A stretch of 64,000 nt of DNA from Streptomyces bathyalis (GCF_015910445.1 NZ_CP048882.1:3658001-3722000); one strand, 5' to 3'; positions 1 through 8,302 are shown, counted from the stretch's first letter. Translations and numbers: made by a program. The notes: generated by a model not told the origin, from the sequence alone.

Positions 1-7
1 TGCGGCC

Positions 8-205
8 TCACTCCGACGAGGGGGCCTGACCTGCTGGTTCGTCGGAAGTCACCACCGAGGTGTCGGCAGACGGCGGCCCCCGTCGCTCGAGGTGCTTGTC
101 GATCCGCGCCATCAGCGCCTCTGCTCGCCTGTTCAGCTCGTCGGCGGGTGGCAGATCATCGTCGAACTTCATGTGTGCCGGGCCGTCCGCCGGGTTGCCT
201 GCCAT
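8..205 (-). CDS. small hypothetical protein, acidic/amphipathic
   Basis: Short 65-residue protein with no family I recognise. It is hydrophilic, with an alternating charged helix-like middle (around residues 20-42), and no signal peptide or membrane segment. The ATG start has a GAGGGG-like ribosome site about 9 bases upstream. It is divergent from the XRE regulator on its right, a common place for small genes next to XRE/DUF397 pairs in Streptomyces. A chance ORF in GC-rich DNA cannot be excluded; the ribosome site and the coherent divergent layout are the only support. Confidence 0.5.
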   Translation of the reverse strand: MAGNPADGPAHMKFDDDLPPADELNRRAEALMARIDKHLERRGPPSADTSVVTSDEPAGQAPSSE

Positions 206-299
206 ACCGCATGCCCCTCGCCTGTCAACAGTCTTGCCTGTCTTGACTCTGAGTACATCAAGAGTCGCTCTCGGCGCGTATGGTCAGAAGACCCAACGG

Positions 300-321
300 C
301 TTTACGGCGCGACCCGTAAAG
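300..321. promoter_or_regulatory. inverted repeat just upstream of XRE gene (possible operator)
   Basis: CTTTACG and CGTAAAG form perfect 7-base arms separated by 8 bases, ending 14 bases before the ATG of the XRE regulator. The position suits autoregulation; this is inference only. Confidence 0.35.
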
Positions 322-335
322 AGGGATGTGAACTC

Positions 336-1280
336 ATGGCCAACGACCTTGACCCTGCGTCATCGATGGCAGCAGTGTTCGGGGCGCGTCTGCGCCGCCT
401 GCGCGTGAGTGCGGGGCTGACTCAGGCAGAACTGGGACGGAGCGTTCACGTCGTTGGCGCGCGCATCGCACAGGTGGAGCGCGCCACGGGGCACAAGCCC
501 ACAGTCGAGTTGGCACGCTTGCTGGACGAAGAACTCGGCGCCGACCATTTGTTCGCGGATCTTTGGCCACACGTGTACCGCGAGGCGTTTCCGGACTGGT
601 CGCGGCGCTTCATGGAATTGTCCGCTCTCGCGACCGCGATGCATCAGTATGCGGCGCATGTGGTTCCCGGCATGCTGCAGACCACGGGTTATGCACGAGC
701 GCTGCTGGAGGTCGGCCGGACGCTGCGTACCTCGGAGCAACTTGAGGAGCGGCTGGCAGCGCGTATGAATCGTCACGACCAGCTGGCCGGCCCCGACGGA
801 CTGGATCTGTGGGTGGTGCTCGACGAGTCGGTCCTGCGGCGCCGCATCGGCGGCCGGGCCGCAATGCGCGCCCAGCTCGCGCGACTTGTCGAAACGGTGG
901 AAGGACAGCGTGTGACGGTGCAGGTATTACCTTTCAGCAGCGGGGAGCACGCGACTCTCGGCGGGTCGCTCACGATGCTCACCCTCCCGGACAGGTCGAA
1001 GGTGGCGTATACCGAGGGCGCGGAGTCCGGACAGCTGGTCGAAGAGCCGGAGGACGTCGAGAGCTACGCCGCGACATACGAGCGTCTCAGGGCACTTGCA
1101 CTTCCCCCGAGGACGTCCGCAGAGCTGATCAGAGCCGCAATGGAGGAAATCGACCATGACCCTCGCATGCCGTCCCGAGCTCAGCGCCGCCGTCTGGCGC
1201 AAGTCCAGTCACAGCAACCAAGAGGGGGGCGACTGCGTGGAGGTGGCGGACGGATTTCCGGACGTCGTTCCCGTGCGTGA
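336..1280 (+). CDS. XRE-family regulator with DUF5753 domain, TTA codon, extended C-terminus
   Basis: DNA-binding regulator of the XRE/DUF5753 type, usually paired with a DUF397 protein in streptomycetes and linked to development and antibiotic control. An HTH lies near residues 13-66 (RLRRLRVSAGLTQAELG) and the DUF5753 region at about 80-275 (HQYAAHVVPGMLQTTGYARA). I chose the ATG at 336, preceded by GAGGGAT; the frame is open further upstream but that part does not look like protein. Codon 198 (927-929) is TTA, so translation probably depends on the bldA tRNA. Family members usually end near the AELIRAAMEE motif, but this frame runs on for about 40 basic, repetitive residues and overlaps the next gene by 125 bases, so a lost stop or frameshift is likely. 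The regulatory target is not visible. Confidence 0.9.
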   Translation: MANDLDPASSMAAVFGARLRRLRVSAGLTQAELGRSVHVVGARIAQVERATGHKPTVELARLLDEELGADHLFADLWPHVYREAFPDWSRRFMELSALATAMHQYAAHVVPGMLQTTGYARALLEVGRTLRTSEQLEERLAARMNRHDQLAGPDGLDLWVVLDESVLRRRIGGRAAMRAQLARLVETVEGQRVTVQVLPFSSGEHATLGGSLTMLTLPDRSKVAYTEGAESGQLVEEPEDVESYAATYERLRALALPPRTSAELIRAAMEEIDHDPRMPSRAQRRRLAQVQSQQPRGGRLRGGGGRISGRRSRA

Positions 1281-1374
1281 CAGCAAGTGCCCGAACGGTC
1301 CCGCGCTCGTGATGCCGACGCACTCGTTCAGCACCTTCATCTCCGCCGTCGGCCGTGGCCTGTTGACCGACTGA
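1156..1374 (+). CDS. DUF397 domain protein
   Basis: Small 72-residue DUF397 protein, the usual partner of the XRE/DUF5753 regulator just upstream. The family signature is visible: WRKSSHSNQEGGDCVEVAD near the N-terminus, then VPVRDSKCPNGPALVM, and a terminal F..F....GRGL segment. The start at 1156 follows GGAGGA at 1142-1147. It overlaps the tail of the XRE gene in another frame. In characterised pairs the small partner modulates or antagonises the regulator; that role is inferred here from family and position. Confidence 0.92.
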   Translation: MTLACRPELSAAVWRKSSHSNQEGGDCVEVADGFPDVVPVRDSKCPNGPALVMPTHSFSTFISAVGRGLLTD

Positions 1375-1438
1375 CGTACCGCACAACGCCCCGTTGCCCA
1401 ACTGGAAGAGCAACGGAGCGGCCCCCAAGTGGCAGGAA

Positions 1439-1490
1439 GCTGCCCCCGGTTCGGGCCTCTACGGGCACCGGCCGGGGGCAGCGCCGTTTT
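1439..1490. terminator. terminator hairpin between DUF397 gene and EthD-like gene
   Basis: GCTGCCCCCGG and CCGGGGGCAGC are perfect 11-base arms around a 22-base loop, followed by GCCGTTTTC on the plus strand. It lies between converging genes and could serve both. Confidence 0.7.
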
Positions 1491-1578
1491 CAGGGAGGTG
1501 ATACGAGCCCTGTTGCGCCGGGCCTCCGGCGGCCGGTCCGCCACCGGTGGCGTGACCGTGGGCCTGCAGACTCCCCGC

Positions 1579-2316
1579 TCACTCCTGCCCGTTGTGCTCC
1601 GGTGACCCGGGTCCCGGCGTCACCGCCGCGTGGAAGCGGAAGACGCGGCGCTCGCGGTCGGTGACGGTGCGCATCACGCGGTCGCGCAGCGGGGTGCTGA
1701 CCGCCCGGCGGTAGGCGCCGGTCTCGAACAGGCCGGTGCTGCTGATGTCGTGGAACGCGAGGAGGTCCGGGCCCGCGCCCTCAACCCGGCGGAAGCGGCG
1801 GGTACGCCACCAGCCGGGCAGCGTGTGCAGCAGGGGAATGTGCTCGCCCAGGTACCAGTCGTGGAAGGCCGCCTCGTCGCCGGTGCTCATGGCGACGCAC
1901 AGCGCGACGGCCGGTGCGGCGGATTCACCCGGTCCGGCAGGTTCGGTCGGCGCCGGCCCTTCCGCGGGTGCCGCGCAGTCCGTGCCGCCCGCGCCGTCCG
2001 CGGGCATCGAGCCGTGCGAGTCGATCAGCTCGTAGACCCGGCGGTCGAGTACGGCCAGTCCCTCGACGACCCGCCGCTCGCGCGGGCTCCTGGTGCGCAG
2101 GCGTGCGTACTCGGGGCTCGCGAGCGCGTCGAGGCCGAGGTCGTAGCAGGCCATCCAGGTGGGCGTGAGTCCGTCCGCTGCCCGGTAGCGGAAGCCGTTG
2201 CGGATGCCGGGAACGGCGAGCCGTGCCGGGGCGTGCTCGTGGTCGTACCAGTCGTGGAACTCCTCGTCCGGCACCCGGCCCGGCTCCGACAGGACGTACA
2301 GCAGACCCTGGGTCAT
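1579..2316 (-). CDS. EthD/dimeric alpha-beta barrel-like protein, two tandem modules
   Basis: 245-residue protein with two similar halves. The first carries LLYVLSEPGRVPDEEFHDWY and EHAPARLAVPGI; the second carries VAMSTGDEAAFHDWYLGEHI and LLHTLPGWWRTRRF. The repeated F-H-D-W-Y-x-x-E-H pattern is typical of EthD-like small barrel proteins found in catabolic clusters. A Pro/Ala/Gly-rich linker of about 40 residues joins the halves. I chose the ATG at 2316 because GGATCTCC lies just upstream and homology-like sequence begins there. It is divergent from the iclR-type gene with 89 bases between, so it is the likely regulated target. The reaction is unknown. Confidence 0.8.
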   Translation of the reverse strand: MTQGLLYVLSEPGRVPDEEFHDWYDHEHAPARLAVPGIRNGFRYRAADGLTPTWMACYDLGLDALASPEYARLRTRSPRERRVVEGLAVLDRRVYELIDSHGSMPADGAGGTDCAAPAEGPAPTEPAGPGESAAPAVALCVAMSTGDEAAFHDWYLGEHIPLLHTLPGWWRTRRFRRVEGAGPDLLAFHDISSTGLFETGAYRRAVSTPLRDRVMRTVTDRERRVFRFHAAVTPGPGSPEHNGQE

Positions 2317-2348
2317 GGGGAGATCCTTTCGGCTGGCGGCGCTGAGGT

Positions 2349-2363
2349 AGCGTTTGCGACGCT
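2349..2363. promoter_or_regulatory. candidate IclR operator
   Basis: AGCGT-TTGCG-ACGCT, a perfect 5-base dyad in the 89-base gap between the EthD-like gene and the IclR-type gene. Size and place fit a short IclR pseudopalindrome. Inference only. Confidence 0.35.
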
Positions 2364-2405
2364 TGACGGTGACCGGTCGGCGGGCTGCGACAGGGGGCAG
2401 AAGGA

Positions 2406-3182
2406 GTGTCACGTAGCGATCCCGACGTCATCGACTCGGTCGAGAAGGCCTTCCGTGTGCTGGAGTCGTTCTCCGCGGAGCGGCCGCAGATGTCGGTGAC
2501 GGAAGCCGCCGAGGCGGCGGGACTCTCGCGGGCGACCGCGCGCCGCATACTGCTGACGTTCCAGCGGCTGGGCTTCGCCGAGACCGACGGGCGACGCTTC
2601 GCCCTCACGCCGCGCGTGCTCCGCTTCGGCTTCGGCTACCTCTCTGCCCTGCCGTACTGGGAGACGGCACAGTCCCGGATGCGGGCGCTCGCCGACGAGC
2701 TGCGCGAGTCCTGCTCCATGGCGACCCTCGACGGTGCGGAGATCGTGTACGTGGCGCGGGTTCCGGCCGCGCGAAGCATGTCGATCACGTTGAGCATCGG
2801 TTCGCGTCTGCCCGCCTACGCGACGTCCATGGGGCGTGTGCTGCTGGCCGCGCTCTCCCCCCGGGAGCTGGACGCGCTGCTCGCGGACGCACGGCTGGAG
2901 CCCCTGACGAGGAACACGATCACCGACCCGGACGAACTCCGGCAGGAGCTGGACCGCGTCCGGGAGCAGGGCTTCGCCGTCGTGGACGGGGAGCGCGAGG
3001 AGGGTGTGCGTTCCGCCGCGGCTCCGGTGCGAGGACGGGGCGGCCGCGTGCTGGCGGCGGTCAACGTGTCCGCGAACGCGGCGCGCGTTCCGCTCGAGGA
3101 GCTGCGGCAGATGTGCGTGCCGCGGGTGGTGGAGACCGCGGACGCGATCACGGCCGACATCGGTTACACGGGTCTGCACTGA
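2406..3182 (+). CDS. IclR-family transcriptional regulator (PcaR/PcaU-like)
   Basis: 258-residue IclR protein. A winged HTH occupies about residues 10-70 (SVTEAAEAAGLSRATARRIL) and the effector-binding domain the rest, with conserved patches SCSMATLDGAEIVYVARV and LPAYATSMGRVLLAALSP. The sequence resembles the PcaR/PcaU/PobR branch, which often senses aromatic acids. The start is GTG at 2406 after GGGGGCAGAAGGA. It sits between the divergent EthD-like gene and the converging amidohydrolase-SDR-CMD-dctA run, so it probably controls this cluster. The effector cannot be read from the sequence. Confidence 0.92.
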   Translation: MSRSDPDVIDSVEKAFRVLESFSAERPQMSVTEAAEAAGLSRATARRILLTFQRLGFAETDGRRFALTPRVLRFGFGYLSALPYWETAQSRMRALADELRESCSMATLDGAEIVYVARVPAARSMSITLSIGSRLPAYATSMGRVLLAALSPRELDALLADARLEPLTRNTITDPDELRQELDRVREQGFAVVDGEREEGVRSAAAPVRGRGGRVLAAVNVSANAARVPLEELRQMCVPRVVETADAITADIGYTGLH

Positions 3183-3319
3183 TCCTGCCCCCGGCCCTCC
3201 GGCTGTTTCTGCTTCTGCCTGCTCCTGCCCTGCTCTTGCCCTGCTCTTGCCCGTGCTGGCGGCGGTCCTGCGGCCGCCCTGCTTCCCGGCGCCCGGCCCG
3301 GCCAGTTCAGGCGGCCCGG

Positions 3320-4234
3320 TCAGCTCGCCGGTCCCGTCTCGTCGAAGTCGAAGCAGCGGGTGGGATTGTCCACGAGGATCCGCTTCAGGTCCGCGGACCC
3401 GGACGCGATCTCGGACAGCAGATCGGTCAGGTCACCGTCGTCCGGCATGAATCCGTGGGTGTTGGGGTGCGGGAAGTCCGTGCCCCACACGACGCGTTCC
3501 GGCGCATCCGTCACGAGGAGGCGGGCCAGCTCCGCCGAGTCGTCCATCCTCGGCGGCGCGGTCGCGAGCCGGTCGGCGCCGCTGATCTTCACCCAGACCC
3601 GGCCGGTCTGCAGCAGCCCGCGCAGCGCACTCACCGCGCGGCTCTCCGGACCGTCCCGCAGATCGACGCGGGCCATGTGATCGACCACGACCGGCAGGGG
3701 AATCGAGCGGACCAGCTCCTCATGGTCGGCGATCCCGTCGCCCTGCACATGGAGCGCGATGTGCCAGTCGTAGGGACGTACGAGACCGACGACGGAACGG
3801 ATCTCCTCCTCCGAGGGCGCCGATCCCAGATGCGGGGTGAAGTGCAGCCGTGCGCCCCGCACTCCGGCCTCGTGCAGGCGGCGTACCTCTTCGGGGGGCG
3901 TCGTCGAGTCGATGATCGCGACCCCGCGGCAGCGGCCCCCGCCCGCCTCCAGCGCGTCGAGGAGCGCGGAGTGGTCCGTGCCGTGGCAGGCCGACTGGAC
4001 GATCACGGCACGCTCCAGGCCGAGCAGCCGGTGCAGTTCCCGCAGCCGCTCCCTGGGCGCCTCGGGCGGGGTGAAGGTCCGCCCCGGTGCAAAGGGAAAG
4101 GTGTGCGTGGGGCCGAAGATGTGGCAGTGGGAGTCGCAGGCTCCCGCGGGCAGTCGCGTACGCGGCCGGCGGGGCCGGGCGACCGGCGGCGGGCAGGTGG
4201 GCGTCCCGCCGGCGGGCCCTGAGGTATCGGTCAC
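3320..4234 (-). CDS. amidohydrolase-2 family hydrolase (2-pyrone-4,6-dicarboxylate lactonase-like)
   Basis: 304-residue metal-dependent hydrolase of the amidohydrolase-2 family. Visible are the early metal motif DSHCHIFGP (near residue 34), the strand-end patches HFTPHLGSAP and IALHVQGDG, the VVVDHMARVD motif, and WGTDFPHPN with the catalytic Asp, ending in ILVDNPTRCFDF. This pattern matches 2-pyrone-4,6-dicarboxylate hydrolase (LigI)-like and related lactonases. It starts with GTG, 30 bases after the SDR gene, so it is the last gene of the dctA-CMD-SDR operon. The true substrate is uncertain; hydrolysis of a lactone or cyclic dicarboxylate is the reasonable guess. Confidence 0.85.
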   Translation of the reverse strand: MTDTSGPAGGTPTCPPPVARPRRPRTRLPAGACDSHCHIFGPTHTFPFAPGRTFTPPEAPRERLRELHRLLGLERAVIVQSACHGTDHSALLDALEAGGGRCRGVAIIDSTTPPEEVRRLHEAGVRGARLHFTPHLGSAPSEEEIRSVVGLVRPYDWHIALHVQGDGIADHEELVRSIPLPVVVDHMARVDLRDGPESRAVSALRGLLQTGRVWVKISGADRLATAPPRMDDSAELARLLVTDAPERVVWGTDFPHPNTHGFMPDDGDLTDLLSEIASGSADLKRILVDNPTRCFDFDETGPAS

Positions 4235-4264
4235 GGCTTGAACTCCAGGTCGTACGGGGGGTGT

Positions 4265-5200
4265 TCAGTCGCAGCGGGCGGTCATGCCGCCGTCGACGAC
4301 GATTTCGGTGCCGGTGATGAAGCGGGCCTCGTGCGAGGCCAGGAAGAGCGCGGCGTTGGCGGTGTCGCGTCCGTCGCCCATGAAGCCGAGCGGGATGCGG
4401 GCCTCGCGCTGGGCGAGCAGGGCCTCCGCGTCGCCGCCCGTGCGCTGCCCGGCGAGACGCGCCTCGACCATGGGGGTGTGCAGTTGGCCGGGGACGACGG
4501 CGTTGACGCGTATGCCGTCGGGGGCGTGCTGAACTGCCGCCACACGCGAGAACTGGATGACGGCGGCCTTCGCCGACGCGTAGCCGATCTGCGGCGACCC
4601 CGTCCAGCGCAGCCCCGACGTGGAAGCGGTGTTGACGATCGCTCCACCGCCGCGCCCGAGCATCAGCGGGATCGTGTGGCGGCAGGTGAGGTAGACGCTG
4701 GTGAGGTTGTAGTCGAGCTGGGCCTGCCAGCCCTCCTCGTCGAGCTCGGCGGGGCCGCCCGGCCGGGAACCTCCGACGTTGTTGACGAGGACGTCCGGGC
4801 CGCCCAGTTCACGGCCGCACCGCCGCGCCAGGTCGGCGACCGCGGCCGGATCGGTGACGTCGCACAGATGCGGATGCACCCGGGCACCGGCCCCGCCTCC
4901 GTACTCGTCCGCCATAGCTACGGTCTCCTCCAGCGCCTCCGCGTCGACGTCGACGGCGAGAACGGTGGCACCTTCTCGGGCGAACAGCACTGCTGCGGCG
5001 CGCCCGTTGCCCCAGCCCGCACCGACGCATCCCGCGCCGGTGACGACGGCGACCTTCCCCGCGAGCCTGCCCGTGCCGTTCGTGCCGTTCGTGCCGTTCG
5101 CGCCGCCGTCGGCTGCCGGGGCCGAGGCTGCCGGGGCCGAGGCTGCCGGCCAAGGGTCCGGGGGTTCCGTGCGGGGCGTGGGTCCCTGGGCGGTGCTCAT
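4265..5200 (-). CDS. SDR-family oxidoreductase
   Basis: 311-residue classical short-chain dehydrogenase. After a low-complexity head of about 43 residues (Ala/Pro then repeated NGT), the Rossmann fold begins with KVAVVTGAGCVGAGWG, followed by NNVGG and the catalytic set: Ser in NTASTSG, then YASAK with Tyr and Lys. It ends with the FITGTEIVVDGGM motif of the family. Its start overlaps the stop of the CMD-like gene by four bases (ATGA), so the two are translationally coupled. The head is encoded by two small tandem repeats (9-base units near 5080-5103 and 15-base units near 5110-5150). Probably oxidises or reduces a catabolic intermediate in this cluster. Confidence 0.9.
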   Translation of the reverse strand: MSTAQGPTPRTEPPDPWPAASAPAASAPAADGGANGTNGTNGTGRLAGKVAVVTGAGCVGAGWGNGRAAAVLFAREGATVLAVDVDAEALEETVAMADEYGGGAGARVHPHLCDVTDPAAVADLARRCGRELGGPDVLVNNVGGSRPGGPAELDEEGWQAQLDYNLTSVYLTCRHTIPLMLGRGGGAIVNTASTSGLRWTGSPQIGYASAKAAVIQFSRVAAVQHAPDGIRVNAVVPGQLHTPMVEARLAGQRTGGDAEALLAQREARIPLGFMGDGRDTANAALFLASHEARFITGTEIVVDGGMTARCD

Positions 5201-5763
5201 GCGCTCCGCTCCTGCCAGTGACCGCCGCCGTCGTCCTCCCCAGCGCCCTCCGCTGTGTCCTCCGCTCCGACTTCGAGGGCGACGAGGAAGCGCGAGACCA
5301 GGTTGTAGGTGCCGACGGTGGCGGTGAGTTCGACGATCTGCCGGTCGTCGAAGTGGGTGCGCAGGCCGTCGAAGACCGGGTCCGGGACGGTCACTCGGCG
5401 CGTCATGGCGTCGGCGTACTCCAGGGTCGCCCGCTGCGCGGCGTTCAGCACAGTCGTGTCCCCGCCCTCGTGCAGGGCGCCGAGGTGAGCGTCGCTGAGT
5501 CCGGCTGCGCGTCCGACTGGCTCATGGGCCTGCCATTCGTAGTGCGCGCCGTTGAGCGCGGCGACTCGGAGGACCGCCAACTCCCGTATGTCGGCCGGGA
5601 GAGAGGTGTCGTTGCGTATGGCGCCCAGCAGGTTGTTCCAGCCGTCCGCGACGGGCGAGCTGTGCAGCAGCATTCCGTCGAGCGGGGTCAGGTTCCCACC
5701 CCTGCGCAAGCGGATGCGGTTCGCGACCTCGCTGTCGTTGCGGACGTAGTCGAGCCGGGCCAT
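5197..5763 (-). CDS. carboxymuconolactone decarboxylase (AhpD-like) family protein
   Basis: 188-residue all-helical CMD/AhpD-like protein. The core AVLRVAALNGAHYEWQAHEP and the later ATLEYADAMTRRVTVPD and QIVELTATVGTYNLVSRF patches match the family. The peroxidase CxxC pair of AhpD is absent, as in many CMD-like proteins. The start at 5763 (MARLDYV) was chosen over the longer frame because a Pro/Arg-rich, non-protein-like stretch lies upstream. It is 119 bases downstream of the dctA-like gene and coupled to the SDR gene. Likely role is decarboxylation or isomerisation of a ring-cleavage product; uncertain. Confidence 0.85.
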   Translation of the reverse strand: MARLDYVRNDSEVANRIRLRRGGNLTPLDGMLLHSSPVADGWNNLLGAIRNDTSLPADIRELAVLRVAALNGAHYEWQAHEPVGRAAGLSDAHLGALHEGGDTTVLNAAQRATLEYADAMTRRVTVPDPVFDGLRTHFDDRQIVELTATVGTYNLVSRFLVALEVGAEDTAEGAGEDDGGGHWQERSA

Positions 5764-5882
5764 CGAGTTCCTCTCGGGTGCGGGGGTCGGGTGTGGTGTC
5801 CGGGCGTGTTCGGCCGGTTGGGGACGTATGTGGATCCGGGGCGGCCCGCGTGGCGCGGTGCGTATACGCGGCGGGCCGACCG

Positions 5883-7268
5883 TCACCGCTGATTCGCGGC
5901 GCCGCTGTCCGCGGAGGAGGTGGGGGTCTCGTCGGGTCCGCCGGCTTCGGCCGAGGCGGAACCCCCGGAGTGCCCGCCGGCGACGGCCGGTTCGCGCCCG
6001 TACAGCACGGCCCGAGCCCGTTCGCGGTCGAAGACGCCTTCCCAGCGGCTGACGACGATGCTGCCGAGTATCTGCCCGGTGAGGCTGACGAGTCCGCGCA
6101 GCGTGGACATGAACCGGTCGATGCCGAGGATCAGCATGATCCCGGCGACGGGAACGGCCGCCGTGGTGGAGAGCGTGGCCGCGAGGATGACGAAGCCCGC
6201 TCCCGCCACCCCGGCGCTCCCCTTCGACGTGATCATGAAGACGGCGAGCAGTCCGAGCTGCTCCCAGAAGGACATGTGGACGTCGAAGGCCTGGGCTATG
6301 TAGAGCGCGGCGAAGCCGAGGTAGAGGCAGACGCCGTCACCGTTGAACGCGTATCCGGACGGCACCGTCAGACCGACGATCCGCTTCGGGCAGCCGAGCC
6401 CGACCAGCTTCGTCATCAACTGCGGCATGACGGCTTCGTAGTTGGCGGTGCCGAGCGTGATGAGCAGCTCGGCCTTGAAGTGACGGTAGAGGCGCAGGAC
6501 GCGCAGGCCGCACAGCCGGGCCACGGCGCCGAGCACGACGACGGAGAAGAAGACGCTCGCGCCGAGGAAGAGCAGCACCACGCCGAGCAGCGAGACAAGG
6601 GTGTCGGTGCCGAACTTCCCCACGGTGAAGGCCATCGCGCCGAACGCACCGAGCGGGGCGAGGTACATGATGAGCCGCACGATGCCGAAGACGGCGTCGC
6701 CGACGCGCTCGATCCCGCGCACCAGCGGTTCGCCGCGCTCTCCGAGCATCTTGACCGCGACGGCGAACAGCACCGATATCAGCAGCACTTGGAGCACGTT
6801 GCCCTCGGTGAACGCGCCCACCATGCTGTCGGGGATGATCTGGACGATGAAGTCGTACCAGTGCTGCGCCTCCCCCTGCTCCATGTAGCTGCGGGCGCTG
6901 CCGGTCACTTCGACCTTCGCGGGGTCGGCGTGCACTCCGGCCCCGGGCGCGGCCACGTCCATCACGACCAGGCCGATGATCAGGGCGATCGTCGTGAGGA
7001 CCTCGAAGTAGACCAGCGCCTTCACCCCGATCCGTCCGACGCTGGTGAGTTCGCCCGCCGAGGCGACGCCCGTGACGATCGTGCAGAAGATCACCGGCGC
7101 GATCAGCATCTGGATGAGCGAGATGAACCCGGTGCCCACCGGCTCCATGGCTGCCCCCACGCCGGGGGCCGCGAGGCCGAGCGCCGCACCGAGGGCGATG
7201 GCGACCAGGACCGTGACGTAGAGCTTGCTGGTGAAGGCGCTCCTCAGGATGGCTCCGGGCGACATCAT
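5883..7268 (-). CDS. dctA: C4-dicarboxylate:cation symporter (DctA/DAACS family)
   Basis: 461-residue membrane symporter of the dicarboxylate/amino acid:cation family. Features: N-terminal LYVTVLVAIALGAALGL, the PVGTGFISLIQMLIAPVIFC segment, the re-entrant serine region STTAAVPVAG, and the NGDGVCLYLGFAALYIAQAF motif. Multiple hydrophobic helices span most of the length, followed by a Ser/Gly-rich cytosolic tail of about 45 residues. It is the first gene of a leftward run with CMD, SDR and amidohydrolase genes, so it probably imports the dicarboxylate or aromatic-acid-derived substrate for that pathway. ATG codons at 7268 and 7265 are both possible starts. Confidence 0.93.
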   Translation of the reverse strand: MMSPGAILRSAFTSKLYVTVLVAIALGAALGLAAPGVGAAMEPVGTGFISLIQMLIAPVIFCTIVTGVASAGELTSVGRIGVKALVYFEVLTTIALIIGLVVMDVAAPGAGVHADPAKVEVTGSARSYMEQGEAQHWYDFIVQIIPDSMVGAFTEGNVLQVLLISVLFAVAVKMLGERGEPLVRGIERVGDAVFGIVRLIMYLAPLGAFGAMAFTVGKFGTDTLVSLLGVVLLFLGASVFFSVVVLGAVARLCGLRVLRLYRHFKAELLITLGTANYEAVMPQLMTKLVGLGCPKRIVGLTVPSGYAFNGDGVCLYLGFAALYIAQAFDVHMSFWEQLGLLAVFMITSKGSAGVAGAGFVILAATLSTTAAVPVAGIMLILGIDRFMSTLRGLVSLTGQILGSIVVSRWEGVFDRERARAVLYGREPAVAGGHSGGSASAEAGGPDETPTSSADSGAANQR

Positions 7269-7801
7269 GGACTCCGCTCGTTCGACTGACGCACAACTGC
7301 ACGTACCGCGAACGCAGTATTGAAGGCGCTTCCTTCGGCGGTCAAGGAGCGAGCAGGAACGAAAGACGGCGCGGCAAGGCGGTGGCGAGCCGCGCGGACC
7401 CCGGCCGACGCCCGGCGGGAGGCATCAAGTGGCAGGCGCGGGGCGCGAGTTGCGACTACAGGAACACCGGGGACGGTGCGATCGCGGCGGGCCGGAAACC
7501 TCACAGGACTCGACGGCCCCGAACCCCCTTGCAAGCCGAAGCGGTTCGAGGCTCCCCCCTCATGCCTCGAACCGCCCGGTGACGGCTCAACGCGCGAAGA
7601 ACCGCCGGTTCCAGATTAGTTGACTCTGCGTCAATGTCCAGTGACGGAGACGACATTATCGATATACCTCCGTGGAGATATTCCCCGTCGCCCGTGTGCG
7701 CTCCCGGGAGCACGCCCCCGCCGCGGAGTACCAGGTCCGGATGTCCGTACATCTGCCACAGGAGGGGTTTGACCCGGCGCACCACGGGCCAGACCTCACC
7801 C
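7269..7801. promoter_or_regulatory. 533-base divergent intergenic region (dctA / Nudix gene)
   Basis: No convincing gene. It must hold the promoter of the dctA operon and that of the Nudix gene. Two dyads are visible: TTGAC-TCTGC-GTCAA at 7620-7634, and an imperfect one at 7662-7681 (ATAT, CTCC, GGAG, ATAT). ORFs crossing it lack family features. Confidence 0.5.
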
Positions 7802-8302
7802 ATGACCCATGAGCGCCCAGTGGTCAAGCGCACGGCCCGCGCCATCCTCCTCGACGGAGACAGCACGGGCACCCTCCGACTCGTCCTGATCAAGCGCACC
7901 AAGCCGGGCCGTGACCCGTACTGGATCACCCCTGGCGGCGGCGTCGAGCCGGGCGTGGACGAAACCGTGATCGACGCGCTGCACCGCGAGGTCGACGAGG
8001 AACTCGGCGCGAAGGTCACGGACGTGGTCCCCGCCTTCGTCGACACCGTTCCGCACACCGCGCAGGACGGTGCGGAGGGCGTGAAGGTGCAGCACTTCTT
8101 CGTCTGCCGCCTCGCCTCGATGGACCTCTCACGCAGACACGGCCCGGAGGTGGACGAACCGTGCGGGCTCTACGAGTTCGTGCGGGTGCCCTTCACGCGC
8201 GAGGGCATCGCGTCCGTGGACGTCGTGCCTCCGGCGCTGAGCGCGTACCTCGACAAGAACATCGAGGGCGTACTGGCGCTCCTCGCCCCCGACATGGGAT
8301 GA
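7802..8302 (+). CDS. Nudix hydrolase
   Basis: 166-residue Nudix hydrolase, which cleaves nucleoside diphosphates linked to another group. The Nudix box is visible at about residues 41-66 (TPGGGVEPGVDE then ALHREVDEELGA), with the REVDEELG metal-binding core intact. The loop before it is one residue longer than the classical GX5E spacing. I chose ATG 7802 (MTHERPVVKR); the frame is open upstream but composition there is not protein-like. Substrate unknown. It converges on the PNPOx-like gene, with 47 bases between. Confidence 0.88.
   Translation: MTHERPVVKRTARAILLDGDSTGTLRLVLIKRTKPGRDPYWITPGGGVEPGVDETVIDALHREVDEELGAKVTDVVPAFVDTVPHTAQDGAEGVKVQHFFVCRLASMDLSRRHGPEVDEPCGLYEFVRVPFTREGIASVDVVPPALSAYLDKNIEGVLALLAPDMG

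Noticed and set aside
60..335. Longer N-terminus for the XRE regulator
   Set aside because: The frame is open, but the sequence is Ser/Arg-rich without family features, overlaps the divergent small gene, and the ATG at 336 has a ribosome site directly before the HTH.
7501..8058. 185-codon minus-strand frame over the start of the Nudix gene
   Set aside because: Antisense to a clear Nudix domain and rich in Ser/Thr/Arg without any motif.
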